Of a stretch of DNA of 64,000 nt, positions 11,421 through 22,560 are shown one piece after another. The DNA is from Xiphydria camelus (Eukaryota; Arthropoda; Insecta; Hymenoptera; Xiphydriidae): NCBI GenBank assembly GCA_963678675.1, contig OY783195.1, positions 23,212,387 through 23,276,386 of the forward strand, in the 5' to 3' direction. Positions within the stretch are counted from its first letter, which is position 1. Every line of letters starts with the position of its first letter. The translations under genes were made by a program, and so were the position numbers. The notes beneath the pieces are model-generated. The model searched no databases. It saw only the letters and a program-made list of their open reading frames with translations, and was not told the DNA's origin.

Positions 11421-12835
11421 AATCAGAGGGTAAAGACGAGGCGTATATGGCGTGCGTTGCTTGATTTCAACTTGTAATACATATGTACAGGTTGCGGGAG
11501 AACGTGGAGTAATAGGACCCAGGGAGAAGTGGGATTCATCTCGATTTATGCAAGACCGATATATTTAGTACTAGCTCGGGTATCGCCTGGATAAGCGATA
11601 CTGCGGAGGTGGACGTCAAATAGAGAGGAATCTTTTTGAGCCTGTTTTTTTTCTCGCGATCAATAAACGCGTACCCAGCAGCATTTCGCACGCCAGCGAT
11701 ATTACGTATAGTTATTCGGGGAATAATCCCACGGGTATCGAATATGCGGAGAATAATTCGAAAAATATTAATGAAGTGCAGTATCCGGTGAAATGAAAAG
11801 GTAACGCGTATTGGATTGGTTTTAGATCTTGCCGTGAAACTCGGGGAAATCACTAAACGTATTAAGCGTCAGAATACGTTCGGAATGAGACGTAAACGTG
11901 GAATGAAAGAATGGTGTTACTGTAATGAGCTTTTGCTTTTTTTTCATACTTACTTCTCATTGTAAATTGAGTCTAAGACTTATGGATTGATTACGCATTT
12001 TCGAAGTCATGAAAACACAAGAACTGTATTAATATGACGTTGAGAAGGGTAGATTTTACGGTTTCTATATGTGGTTTAGAATGCTTTTATTAAAATGTTT
12101 TTATGAATAGAAAAGATTTATGATTGGGCTATAATACAAATTTCACTCAAAGAAAGTTCATAGAGGATGAAAGAGTTTCAAGAGTAGGCTATATCGTCAA
12201 ATTAGGGGCAACGGCAGAAAATGTTAGGAGTGATGTGAACTTCTCATTACCTCGAAATTCAGAACTTCGAATTGAACGATGAATTCTGTTCTTGGGTTTA
12301 GAACGCGGAGAACGAAGTCCAACTTTCATTTTAACATAAAAAGTACAACCGATTATGACACCAAGCCTCCACAATGCAATGATAATAGTACCCTTCTAAT
12401 GCATCCACTTTTTCCACCACATGTGCTCGTGAATGTCAGATCCCAATTGTATTCAACATTGTTGATAATTTCTTTCATTTTCAGATACGATAATAAACGA
12501 ATGTATTACTTTAAATTCATAAAATTTTACTCTTAATTTTAATGGACGCGTATTTATTTTAAATTCCAGTAGTATTTTCGTAATATTTAGATCGTTTTTT
12601 AATTTTAACACACAACCCCTTGTAGAAACCCATGGTCCATATAACCTCTTTCTGAATTTCAAGGGAAAATTAAGTATATGATATGCAAGACAAATTTGTG
12701 TTTGATAAAAACTTGAAAAACTTAAGTTTGTATTTGCCTGAATTTAACAAAAATATTTTTAACAGTGAATCTTTAGATTCGTGGAGTGATTAACTGACGA
12801 TGAGCGGTATTTGTATTTTATATTTTCAATCGACC
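11421..12835. other. Non-coding, nothing recognised
   Basis: AT-rich DNA with short frames only. No repeat ends, exons or RNA genes can be supported. Confidence 0.5.
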
Positions 12836-13260
12836 CCCTACACCATTTTTCCGAGTAGAAATTTGTTCGGATATACCTTCCCGACGTCGCATAAGTACCT
12901 CATCGGGTGATATTACGGTTCTACCGATAGTCGTACAATTCAGCCTTATTTGGGGAACCCCGACCTTGACCTGATCAGGTCCTACTCGAAGCTACGTAAT
13001 GTAATATATTTTATAACCCGACCAATCGTCAAATACCGAACTCAAACCTCTGATCGGGTATTTATCTAATACACCAGAAGAGGATAATTTTCATTTTTCT
13101 ATTACCAGGACTCGATCAGGCTTTTCACCTATAAATCCTGAAAATTGATACACTTAGTTTCATTTTTAATTATGGTGGATTGATCTTTATAGGGATACTC
13201 TAGAGTAGGATCCTCTATAATAGAACACACTGATCGGGACCCAGGCTAAAATTACGTTAC
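12836..13260. repeat. Patch of TGATCAGG / ATCGGGTA words
   Basis: Variants of CTGATCAGG, CTGATCGGG and ATCGGGTATT recur many times (12896, 12970, 13015-13060, 13113, 13231). The outer part at about 13231-13330 is matched in inverted order by 14840-14900 (shared GGAATAAAACAAGG block and the GGGACC word). This suggests one element that was later split by the TIR element at 13396-14715. It has no coding capacity. Confidence 0.45.
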
Positions 13261-13570
13261 ACTCTTAATATATGTTAAGCTGTTACCAAGTCCTTATCAT
13301 AATGAAGGGTACAGGAATAAAACAAGGAATATCACAAAAACTAAATCTTGTGAAATTAAGCTTTTTAAGCTTGGAGATCTCTTGTTTTATGCCTGCACTG
13401 AAAAAAATTTTCAGGGAATTGAGCAATAATTCTGGCTGAACCAACCAGAATTTCTAGCCACCGTAGCCACAGCCAGAAGTTTTCTTAAGACAGCCAGCCG
13501 AGTATGGCTAAGCTAATATGTTTAAAGTAACAATATCGTGATGTTTGTGTCAAGCTGCGCTGTACTGTTG

Positions 13571-13768
13571 AGCCAGTTATTTATTCTGATTGATTTAGAC
13601 GTGCAGTATGCCTACGTAAGCTGTACCGTATCGCTAAATTGCACGGAAATTCTGGTTCATCTAGACAAGCAGTATAGCTGTGTCAGCTATACCGTGTTGC
13701 TAAATTGCGCGGGAATTTTGGTTCGTTTAGACAAGCAGTATAGCTGTGTCAGCTATACCGTATTGCTA
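13571..13768 (+). repeat. 66-bp tandem repeat, three copies
   Basis: Unit starts fall at 13571, 13637 and 13703. The last two copies differ at only a few bases; the first is more diverged. Each of the last two carries the self-complementary block GTATAGCTGTGTCAGCTATAC apart from its centre. The 66-bp length keeps a frame open (a 22-residue repeat in the plus-strand frame 13538-13774), but this is a by-product of the repeat length rather than evidence of a protein. Confidence 0.8.
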
Positions 13769-13874
13769 AATTGAAAGTAGGATTTTGCAAAAAGGGGGCG
13801 CGCACGCCTATCCTGCCGCCTGCCAACCCGCCTACTGGGGTGTCGGTTTTTTTTCCAACCCTTCCGGGATTCGA

Positions 13875-14090
13875 TTTTTTTTTTTTTTTTATAGAAGGGG
13901 AAATGCATTTACGCACCATCCCCAGGTTTGGCTAGAAATCCGGAGGTGTGTGGAGCTCGGGTGATCCCGCGACGAGAAAGTGCAATGTCGCGGGGCCCAC
14001 ACCGGGATTTGAACCTGCGTTCCTTAGATGAGATGCTTCGAGACTGGGAATGCTCGCATTCTACCAATTGCGCCACCGACTCTTCAAGTG
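13875..14090 (-). mobile_element. tRNA-derived SINE
   Basis: Read on the minus strand from about 14090, the sequence has a box A-like TGGCGCAATTGG and, about 50 bases on, a box B-like GGTTCAAATCC. These are the two internal RNA polymerase III promoter boxes of tRNA genes. Non-tRNA sequence follows and then a 16-base A run (T run at 13875-13890 on the plus strand). The acceptor ends do not pair properly, so it is not a working tRNA. The order of tRNA-like head, body and poly-A tail is diagnostic of a SINE. Confidence 0.65.
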
Positions 14091-14204
14091 GTCTTAGCTA
14101 AAACAGGCCTTTATATAATGCAACACTGAGATATCTCGGCAAAAATATTTAAATAAATATTTAATTTGCTATCGGGGTACCGACTCGACTTCTACCGGTA
14201 TTTC

Positions 14205-14356
14205 GTATGCCTCGGGCACAGAACCGCACAGTTGCAGGGACCTCTTCGGCCGGGCTTGGTCGGTATTGGAGCCACTTCTACCGGTAAAAATTGCTCGAAT
14301 ACCGACCAAGCCCGGCCGAAGGGGTCCCTGCAACTGTGTGGAACTGCGCGAGGCAT
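14205..14356. repeat. GC-rich hairpin
   Basis: Arms of about 62 bp, including TTCGGCCGGGCTTGGTCGGT on the left and ACCGACCAAGCCCGGCCGAA on the right, pair around a loop of about 25 bases. The two mirror-image frames over it (plus 14166-14402, minus 14169-14378) are consequences of the palindrome and are not genes. Confidence 0.8.
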
Positions 14357-14960
14357 CCAGTATAGTCCACCCAGCCATACCGTTCAGTCACACTACACAT
14401 AAGTTTACAGTTGGTGTAAACATACGTTTTATAGTCCAGCTAACTATACCTATATACCTATATTACGTATAATCATACAGTTGGGGTAAGAATACGTCAT
14501 CTGCTTAGGATAACCTTTCTAGTTTATTAAGTAATCAGATGCCATATTGCTGCATCAAACATATCTGTTAGCAATACTTGGACTGCTAACATAGCAATGC
14601 TGTATCTCAAATACAACTAATAGAATTACTGTAATAAAAATATTTTTAGGGGGGAATGGCTAGAAAGTCTCAGCCAGAAATGTATTGCTGTTAAAACTAA
14701 AGATTTTTTTCAGTGTGTATACCAATATTTTATTTGCATTTTCTGTGGACGTCTATCATTTTATTCCTGTAACAGTCCTACCACCAAAAAGTACATATAA
14801 AATACTATAGATAGCGATGAAAACCCAATTTTCGACGAAAAGTGGACATTCCCTGTTTTATTCCTGTTCCCTTCATATAACCCGACCGGGTCCCGAATTG
14901 CATGATCAGGACATTGTCAGGATCTTGGATGAAATTTGTACTCGGATTCCCAATGAAGAA

Positions 14961-15954
14961 GAACTCGATCAGTCTCAACAAACTTTCCCGTTAAAACAAA
15001 TCGACACGTTTCCACTTAAAAGTCCGATCGAGCAGATCGTCCATAATTTCCTGCAATTCATCAACTATGCAATGCAGCCAAGAAACAATTGCAGTTTTCC
15101 GCGTAATCCGCACTACGAGCGACCCGGGCATCCGACCTCTTTTCTTCCCCCTCTCTCGTAGAAAGTCGTTCTTGCTGGTTTGTGTTCACATTTACTATGA
15201 GGGACACCCTTCCCTCGCAGTACCTCGGTATTTATAAAAGATACATACGTCCCTCCCCCCGCTTACAAACCCTCCCGTTTTCCTCAAACTGAATGCACGG
15301 AACGTACCTAAGAATGGAATTCAAACGTTGAATACGCGCGCGTTTTTCCCGCAGTATAAAAAACGTTTGGCTGCACGGTATAGGAGACGTGGTGAAGAAT
15401 TTCGTTCCCTCTCGTCGCGCGCTCGATATTTTGCGCGTTTCCACATGCGTGTACATTATACTCGTCTCGGAATCCCCTCCGACTACACGCCGATATTCCG
15501 GCACACATTTCGAGAGCTGTTTTAAAACTTCGTTCCTTCGGGTAAACCTGTTTATCCGAAGTGGGATATAGGTACTCTAAAGCCGTATTGCTAAAAATAT
15601 TCCCATCAGTCCTCCCTCCTCTCATCCCCACAGCATCCCTCGAATAATTGTGAGCCCGGGCCTCGCGCGTATTCACCGACGCTTTTCAATTTCCTCAACC
15701 GTGCGTGGAGAGGAGGTGCTCACCCCCGATATCGCATTTTTCAGAGGGACGCTTCAATATTTCCAACGGCGGGAGTCGCACGCGATGATCAATGGAGGAA
15801 AGGGATCGAGATGCGATATCGCGCGCTAACCTATACACGAGTCATTCTATCAAAGCTGACACACTTCGCGACTTTGCTTTATCACAAACTTTCTCGGGTT
15901 TTTTTTCCGAAACTGCCGCGTACTATTTATGTCTCAGCGCACGGAATAAACGTA
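14961..15954. other. Non-coding, CpG-moderate, nothing recognised
   Basis: Overlapping frames on both strands (15232-15676) have no recognisable protein content. No repeat end is seen before the CACTGAGA terminus at 15955. Confidence 0.45.
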
Positions 15955-16311
15955 CACTGAGAGAAATAATTGCTGGTGCCAAAATAATGTTTTCTTCAAT
16001 CAAGAGCATGATATAATTTCAGGATCAAGCCATGGTTTTCTTCATGCAAGAAAAAATTTGATAGGTTCGAATAACTTGTTTTTTGTGCAGAAAAAATTTC
16101 TCGTTCCCACGATGGTATTCTCAAATTAAGAATATAATATATTCTTCGATCAAAAATATGTAGTCTTAAAAATTAATATCTATAAGATCATGTTTTTGAT
16201 CGTGGGATATATTCTCTTACCTATACATAATTACAATAATTGTCATTTCATTTCAAACCTTTTCAAATAATCATGAAACCACAGGAAATAATTATAGAAC
16301 AATAAAATATA
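15955..16311 (+). mobile_element. Dispersed repeat, copy B, with MITE-type terminus
   Basis: The copy starts CACTGAGAGAAATAATT at 15955, then carries the block shared with 6869-7060 (from GCTGGTGCCAAAA at 15973). Its right end is not defined; similarity to copy A fades near 16165. The CACTGAGA start matches other element ends in the window. Confidence 0.55.
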
Positions 16312-16638
16312 GAATACTAGCTGTTACCCATGACTTTGCCCGCACGGGATTTGAATAATTACATTAAATTTTTTAATTGACGGATATCAATGTTGAATAT
16401 TAATAGAAGATATGCACCACCCCACTCAACCACGCTTTATTAATGTCGCCTGCTGCGTGTCATTGAATGACATCATCTTAAAGCATTCGCCATATTGAAT
16501 TTATGATGACGCCACATACTCTATGACCTTTCTCGGGTTCTAAGTTATCCCTTTGCCAAATTTGATAAAAATTGGTTAGGGACTTTAGCTGCGAAGAGGT
16601 AACAAATATACAAACAAACTCACTTTTGCATCTATAAT
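16312..16638 (+). mobile_element. Short CTAGC-type dispersed repeat
   Basis: The repeat begins ATACTAGCTGTTACCC followed by TTTGCCCGCACGGG, and ends near CATCTATAATACTAG after a stretch rich in ACAAACAAAC. The arrangement resembles the longer 19811-21645 repeat, which starts CTAGCGACCCGCCCGG. It is non-coding and most likely a non-autonomous relative of that family. Confidence 0.5.
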
Positions 16639-16730
16639 ACTAGAATGGTCTAGTATGGACTAGTATGAACTAGTACGAACCAGTATGGACTACTATGAAC
16701 TGCTGTTGACTAGTATGGACTATACTATAG
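16639..16730 (+). repeat. 10-bp minisatellite
   Basis: About nine imperfect copies of ACTAGTATGG (variants ACTAGTATGA, ACTAGTACGA, ACCAGTATGG) start directly at the terminal ACTAG of the preceding dispersed repeat. It probably grew by slippage from that terminus. Confidence 0.8.
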
Positions 16731-17668
16731 ATGGATGGAACGATATTCAGACGCGGAAAAACACATCACGCCGCGTAGAACTCTCCCCGATTATTTTCTT
16801 TCAATTATCCCTTCTTCCCCTTCCTCGCCCCGCCCTCCTCCCCCACATTCAAGGACATCGTGTTATCCAAGGATGAATCTTGCAAAAATCGCGTACTATC
16901 AAGTCAAAAGCATCGAAACCGAACAAAGTCAATCGCCCGTCGCTCCGATCGCGGCTAGTTAAATTAAACTTTGTCTGTGCGACCCTCTGAAAATTGCTCC
17001 GCCGGAAAATACGATGTTTTTCAGATTTTGAACGCGCGGGGCCAAACAAAAATACGTTCCAATTAAACTTCGCCCGCGGCTCGCGAAAGACGTAGCGTGT
17101 GCGTCGCGCCGCTGCCGGTCGGAAGTGCTCTTCACCCGACGCGACGCGCGCCTATATTTCAGCGATATAACGATCCGGAATGCTGACGCGTCAATTTTTT
17201 TCGCCTGTCATTTCCCCAGGAACGTCTCCATGTGAATTCGTATAATGATTCGCGGGGCTTTTAAAGAATGCGACGTACAGGGTAAACGTAACGACAATTG
17301 CGAACTCATTGCACGCGAGACTGGAAAAGCCGTGCGCGACCGAGTTGTAAACACTCGAACGGTGCAGCGGCGGAGAGGTGGAGAGAGCGCGTCACTGAAG
17401 TGGCGAGCGCCGAAACGGTGGAAAAGAGAGGAATATCTTGAGCAAGGGTGAAAATGCTGGAATGAAAATAGAGCCACGAAAAACGCGAACGGATGGAACA
17501 GAATGGCGCCAGAAGCTCATAGAATTTAGGCGAGCGGCAAATATATTCGGATAATTCTGCCGCGTCCATGCGATGGAGTGTAATAGAGCAATATTGTGCG
17601 TGTGGAAAGGCGACAAACTCAATCGTAATGATGTATTTCGATCCTCTGTATGAAATCCTAGTCTATAC
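16731..17668. other. Non-coding, partly CpG-rich
   Basis: CpG density rises at about 16990-17450. Overlapping frames on both strands (17206-17670) are typical shadows of CpG-rich DNA. No exon is supported. Confidence 0.45.
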
Positions 17669-18071
17669 ACGGAGAAAAGGGGTTAATAAAAAATCATGGG
17701 AAAACCCATGAAATTTTACATTAATCCCAGTAACGAAGCTCTTCGAAATGAAACATTAGAGTTCTTAATCAACCGTAGCGAAGGGGAAAGTAGGGGAATT
17801 GTGCGTGTAGTTGTTTTGGTCATTTCTTCGATAGAAAGAAACGTCATCGAGTCGAAATTTTTTAATAAAAGTTCATTTTTGATGATATAACTCGTAAGTT
17901 ATATCAATTTGAAACATTGCTAATAAAAGAAGTCGAAAGGGGTGAAACCCTCCGTTTTTATGTAATGTTGGAGATCTGAGAAATAAGGCGGTAAACCCGT
18001 AATTTCACTTTATACATTTAACTGTGCACATTTTGGATACACTGTAAAAATTACTAATCCTTTTTCTCCGT
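17669..18071. mobile_element. TIR MITE
   Basis: The ends are inverted: ACGGAGAAAAGGGGTTAATA on the left, and the complement of ACGGAGAAAAAGGATTAGTA on the right (ending 18071). The element is about 400 bp and non-coding; the small frame at 17696-17890 has no family. Target duplication and superfamily are not determined. Confidence 0.7.
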
Positions 18072-19806
18072 CTAACAATAAGTAATGAATTATTTCGTTC
18101 GGAATTTGTACCTGCTTAAGTCTTTATTTGTGGCACCAAGTTCGAAATTCCTAAAAATATCACCCAATACCTAATGAAAAACCCGACGTTCCCCCATTTT
18201 TTTTCGAGAGACCCGCAATGCGCAGAAACACCCTAAAAGCCTTACTGCTCCGCGGCCAGGAGAAAATAAGCGACCCAAACCTACTTGTATAATCGGCTTA
18301 GAAATCCTTATCACACTTGTGCCCCTGAAACATCCGCGAGCAATGACCTATATATCCGGAATAACTTCTTACGCTTCCTCTTTGCGCTCCAACCAGCGAC
18401 TAATTACGAAGCGGCGCGGCGCGGTGTGCCACCGAAAAATCTGGCAACCCCCGGAGAGAGCGCGGTTACGAGCCAGCCAATTTTCGAGCAATGGCAAAAA
18501 CGTGTGCGTTACCGGAGTGGGGTTGGTCGGCGAAGGGAGAGAGAGAGAGAGAGAGAGAGGAGCGAGGTTGTTCTTCACCCTCGCCCCCTTCCCAAGCGTC
18601 GTTAGAACAACGCCGCGCTACCTACTACACTACACGCCCAGTAGGTTGTGGTAGAAGCAATTCTCCCCGGTTTAACATCAGTCGGTCCCTTGTCTTATCT
18701 GCGAAATGACTCGTCCCTCGCCGCGCCACGGTGCGGATAGGCAGGTGCTCCGCCGCGACCGATGGGACTTATGAAGCGCGTGCATGCGATGTATGTATAC
18801 CCGTATACGTTGCTCGCTCCGCGAAATGCAGAGGGGAATTGCATTAGGAAAGGGAGCCGACGGGAGAGCTGATTTTCCTCGGGAGAGACCGAGCTTCGGC
18901 CATATCACGTCTTATTAGCCGCAGCACGTTCCTTAATCAAGTTTCCGATAATGAAATGATCGACCATTCTTTGCCGGATGAAAGGGATATCGAGGGGGCG
19001 CGATTGACTCTGTGCAGCGCGTTGCGAATAGAATAACGAATCTAGATTGGTATCGTGTGAAAGCCTTCGCACCGCCGTACTTTGCGCGCGGAGCTGTGTG
19101 AATGACGGGCGTTCCGCGACGCTGCGGCAAAAAGACGTTAACCGGAGCTCTCGTATTACGTCGCGCGCCGAGGTTACGACGATACGCTTCTCCTTTGTAG
19201 CGTGAATTCGCGGACGTGAATAAGGATCGAGATTCTCTCGGGGCGCGCGAACCGGTCGAAGAATCGCGAGACGAGGTGCTTCCGGGAACGCTTAGCGGCC
19301 GCGTCTTGCCCGCGGAAATGTCCGTCAAAATCTCTACAATGATCGATCTTGACGCGGCGCCGAGGGCGGACCGCCGCGCCGTCCGCCGTACGTACGGGTG
19401 ATGCGTCACGTAAACGCGACAAATATGACCCGAGCTACGCGGTTTGTTGCTTGAAACGACGCCCGTGAATTTGAAATTTCCATTTTGAGCGAAATTCGCA
19501 CGACTGCGGCGCGAATCGAACGCTCCGGAGGGGTGGAATCGACTGCATCAATCTATAGTTTTTTTTGGTATTTCCTCTGGAAATTGTATTTCAGTGGCAG
19601 TAAAGCATAGGCGAAGTTCAAGGACCTAAATAAATGTATAAATTGCTATATAGAACTCTTAGAAAGCGTACGTACATAGGTACCTACACTGTAGAACAAA
19701 ATTTGTATTAAACTTTATATTATTATTGTATATAAAGCTTTTATCCAATACGTAACTCTGATTGATGAATTATGAAAATTAATATACACCGTTATGAAAT
19801 GTATAT
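18072..19806. other. Non-coding, CpG-rich with GA microsatellite
   Basis: The stretch contains a (GA)n run at 18537-18559 and a CpG-rich belt at 18700-19520. An initiator-like ATCAGTCGGTC at about 18677-18687 might mark a promoter, but no linked exon is seen. The 158-residue minus-strand frame at 18933-19409 lacks any recognisable domain and overlaps frames on the other strand, as expected for CpG-rich DNA. Confidence 0.4.
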
Positions 19807-19810
19807 TCAA

Positions 19811-21645
19811 CTAGCGACCCGCCCGGCTTCGCACGAGTAGATTGTGGATTGATTTTGGCCGTCATTTGACGAATTTTTAGCAGATATCTATAGGTAGGGA
19901 GCCATGCTACGCTAAAAAAAACACATGTATTTAATTTAAATTGGAAAGTATATTTCTTTTATTAATTTGTGGCGAAAAAAGGATGTGGTCGCCATCTAAT
20001 CGGCGGAGCGTTTCGTCACGGAGTCGACCAGTGGACTCGTCAGTAAGGCTATGCGGTCTTATATAGAAACTTGCCCGTTGTGTTGGACCACTAACGAGAA
20101 GCCGAGATCCGTGAGTGGAGGGTCGGCGCCACCTGGCGGCAGGGCGCCGTAGCGCGACGAGTCGCCACAAATTTATCTTAAGGTTTCTCAAGCGTTATAC
20201 TAAAAATAGTGAGAAATGCTTGAAAATGATTGCATTCAGTAGATTGTGAGGTAAAAAAAAATTCAGTTAAATTTTCAAGTCTTTTAGGAAGCTCGTTGCA
20301 AAGATATTTAAATAATAAAATAATATGTGTTTTTATGGGTTAGAGCTAACAAACCGCGATATTTCTGAGAAAAATAGTGAAAAAATTCTGAAATTTTTTG
20401 AACAGCAAGTTTAATGAACTAAAATCATCTATACATATTTTAACGTTCATTAGGAAGCCCGTTATTTTTTTATTAATTGCTCTTTATAAATTTAACCTTT
20501 GATAAGTCAATGTGGCTACGTTGCATGACGTATAGATGCATGACCAGATGTTTTGGGTTCCATTTTTGAACTCACAGATACACACATACTACTGTACGTC
20601 AAACGTTGTCGCCACATCGCACGAAGAACATACTTTAGAGTGCTACTGTACTTCAGTGGACTAACTTTTAGCAGGGAAAAAGCCCCTGTACCGCTCGAGA
20701 ATCCTTAAGGCCAGCGGATAGACAACGTTTTTTATTTTTTTATTTGGAGTAAAAACGTGTAAATTTTTGGGTGTGCCAACTCTGAGCAAGCCACATACAA
20801 TTGGCCGTGTGAAAAATATGAATTTTCCAAATTTAAGCCAGCAATAGTCAACGATTGACCTTGTGCTTTGTTGATGGTAATAGCAAAAGCAAGAGGCAAA
20901 GGGAACTGGAGCCGCTTGAATTCCAATGTTAAATCGTTGGAAATCATAGGTATGCGTGAATGAGTATGTCTTCGCCTTTGAATTTGCCAGTGATGATTGT
21001 TGCCTCGATTAAATTTGGTTGGCACTAACGGGTTTTTCGTGTAACTGATTTGGAATATTATGTCAGATGTAAGAAATTCCAAATGAAGGTCATGGTCAAG
21101 GTCAAATCCAATATCACCATTGCATAACCACGGAAAAATCCTAAACCGTACTATCAAAAAGAATGTTTATAGGGCCCATAGCTTTCATGGTGCGAAGCCA
21201 AACTGTAGTTGACCTCAATTTTACCTCCGCCGACCATAAAGGTCATATTAAAAAAATGGTTAAGGATACATTTGAACGTGAAATTTCCCGCTCTTTTCAT
21301 TTCCGGTATCAAAAATAGGGGTTCCCTTTTTAAAAAATCAATTTGACCTTGATATGACCTTGAAGGTAACGGTCAAGGTCAAATCCAATATGACCATTGG
21401 GTAGCCAGGGAAAAATCCTAAACGTTTTGTATTAAAAATTTTTCTCTAAAATGATTTCCCGCTGAGATAATCAGCCGTACCGGGACTTTTTGAACACCCT
21501 GTATAAGATTTACTAACTTAGAAACCTCTTCGCGGGCATGCGTCCAACCATTCCCCAAAGTTTCATCGCAATCGGATGAACGGTTTAGGAAGGCATAAGA
21601 GACATACAGACATTCATTTTTATGCATATATAGGTATAGATTTAA
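19811..21645. mobile_element. Helitron-related element remnant
   Basis: The repeat begins CTAGCGACCCGCCCGGCTTC and ends with AGACATACAGACATTC and TATATAGGTATAGATT, a layout seen in many insect dispersed repeats. On its minus strand it carries the C-terminal part of a Pif1-type helicase (20732-21157). A block containing GGTCAAGGTCAAATCCAATA is repeated at about 21092 and 21375. Assignment to Helitrons is from the helicase; the exact ends were not proven, and no replication-initiator domain is present. Confidence 0.55.
20732..21157 (-). pseudogene. Pif1/Helitron helicase, C-terminal fragment
   Basis: This frame of about 140 residues ends in a conserved helicase tail: LAFAITINKAQGQSL, then LENSYFSHGQLYVACSE. 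These match the last motifs (V and VI region) of Pif1-family helicases as found in Helitron RepHel proteins, where the reading is normally CSR; here the arginine is replaced by glutamate. The upstream Walker A, Walker B and Rep endonuclease parts are missing, so the fragment cannot be an active transposase. A functional host PIF1 helicase is excluded by the truncation and the repeat context. Confidence 0.75.
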
Positions 21646-22560
21646 TAGACATAATTGTGTATGAAGTTCAATAAATATTTGATACTTTCACAAGGAGGTA
21701 TGTTAATTTCCATAAATTATTTGATAAAACGTAATACACAATTAATACAATTTTTCTTACAATGTAATTCTTATTATCTCGAAATGGATCAAATAAAAGG
21801 AAAAAATTAAGATAATTTTATTTTAAAATACTTACGTTAAATGCTAAATTTTTCGAGTCACATAAACGATAATAATTCAAGAGTATTTTCGAATGATTTG
21901 TGAATCTACTTCGAAAATGCGACAAATCATGTCGAAAATAGGTCTTCGTTGAAAACAATGGTCGGGAATTCATGATTTTTTAATTTTATTATCACGGCTG
22001 CGTGTACTGCGTATCATCTATACGTATACATATACTCGTGTGCTTCGCTAGTTAAATTCTCCACGGCGCGCCGCGGCGCCGCGAGTCAAATGCCGTTAAG
22101 GGGGAAACCCCGACGGTGTATATCCATTTTTTCGACGTTTGCCCTGCTAAGGAGGTACTTTAAGTACAAGCAGGCACATTACCGAAGAATCCGAGAATAT
22201 TCCACGAGAGCTACAAATCATCCCCCCCTCCTCGCCCGAAACGACGCGCGCATGGATTTAAGATCTTCTTAGTTCGAGAACGCATGTGGCGGAACCGTGC
22301 ATATTTCATAAGTTTCTCCCGAGTATTAATCTATTTCTAGAAATTATGTGGCAAATAAATACAATCATTATATAGGAACTCGAAAAAGAAAATTATTTAA
22401 AAATATTACCTAAAATTATCTTGACATTGTTTATTGCCAGCTGATTTATGGCAATTTTTTAATTTATCTTCTGCACCATACTAATTAGACGAAAAATTCA
22501 TTTTGCGTACCTATGCAGCTTAAGTTGTTCCAATAAAAATTTAAATAAATAAACACATAT
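21646..22560. other. Non-coding, nothing recognised
   Basis: AT-rich DNA with a short CpG-rich piece near 22060-22260. No exon, repeat end or RNA gene is supported. Confidence 0.45.

Larger units (their letters stand above)
13396..14715. mobile_element. TIR element with composite interior
   Basis: The element starts CACTGAAAAAAAT at 13396 and ends with the complement, finishing CAGTG at 14711-14715. About 60 bp inward is also related on the two sides (TTCTGGCTGA and TTTCTAGCC on the left; GGCTAGAAA and CAGCCAGAA on the right). The interior holds a 66-bp tandem repeat (13571-13768), a minus-strand SINE (13875-14090) and a GC-rich hairpin (about 14205-14356). No transposase is visible. No target duplication is clear. 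Confidence 0.75.

Noticed and set aside
13538..13774. Frame with a 22-residue repeat
   Set aside because: Generated by a 66-bp tandem repeat inside a transposable element; 66 is a multiple of three, so the frame stays open by arithmetic.
13996..14090. Functional tRNA gene on the minus strand
   Set aside because: Boxes A and B are present but the acceptor stem and anticodon arm do not form properly, and a poly-A-tailed body follows; a SINE fits better.
14166..14402. Mirror-image frames on both strands
   Set aside because: Both translate the same GC-rich hairpin, so their similarity is due to the palindrome.
18933..19409. 158-residue minus-strand open frame
   Set aside because: Arginine- and serine-rich reading of CpG-rich DNA with competing frames; no motif or homologue recognised.
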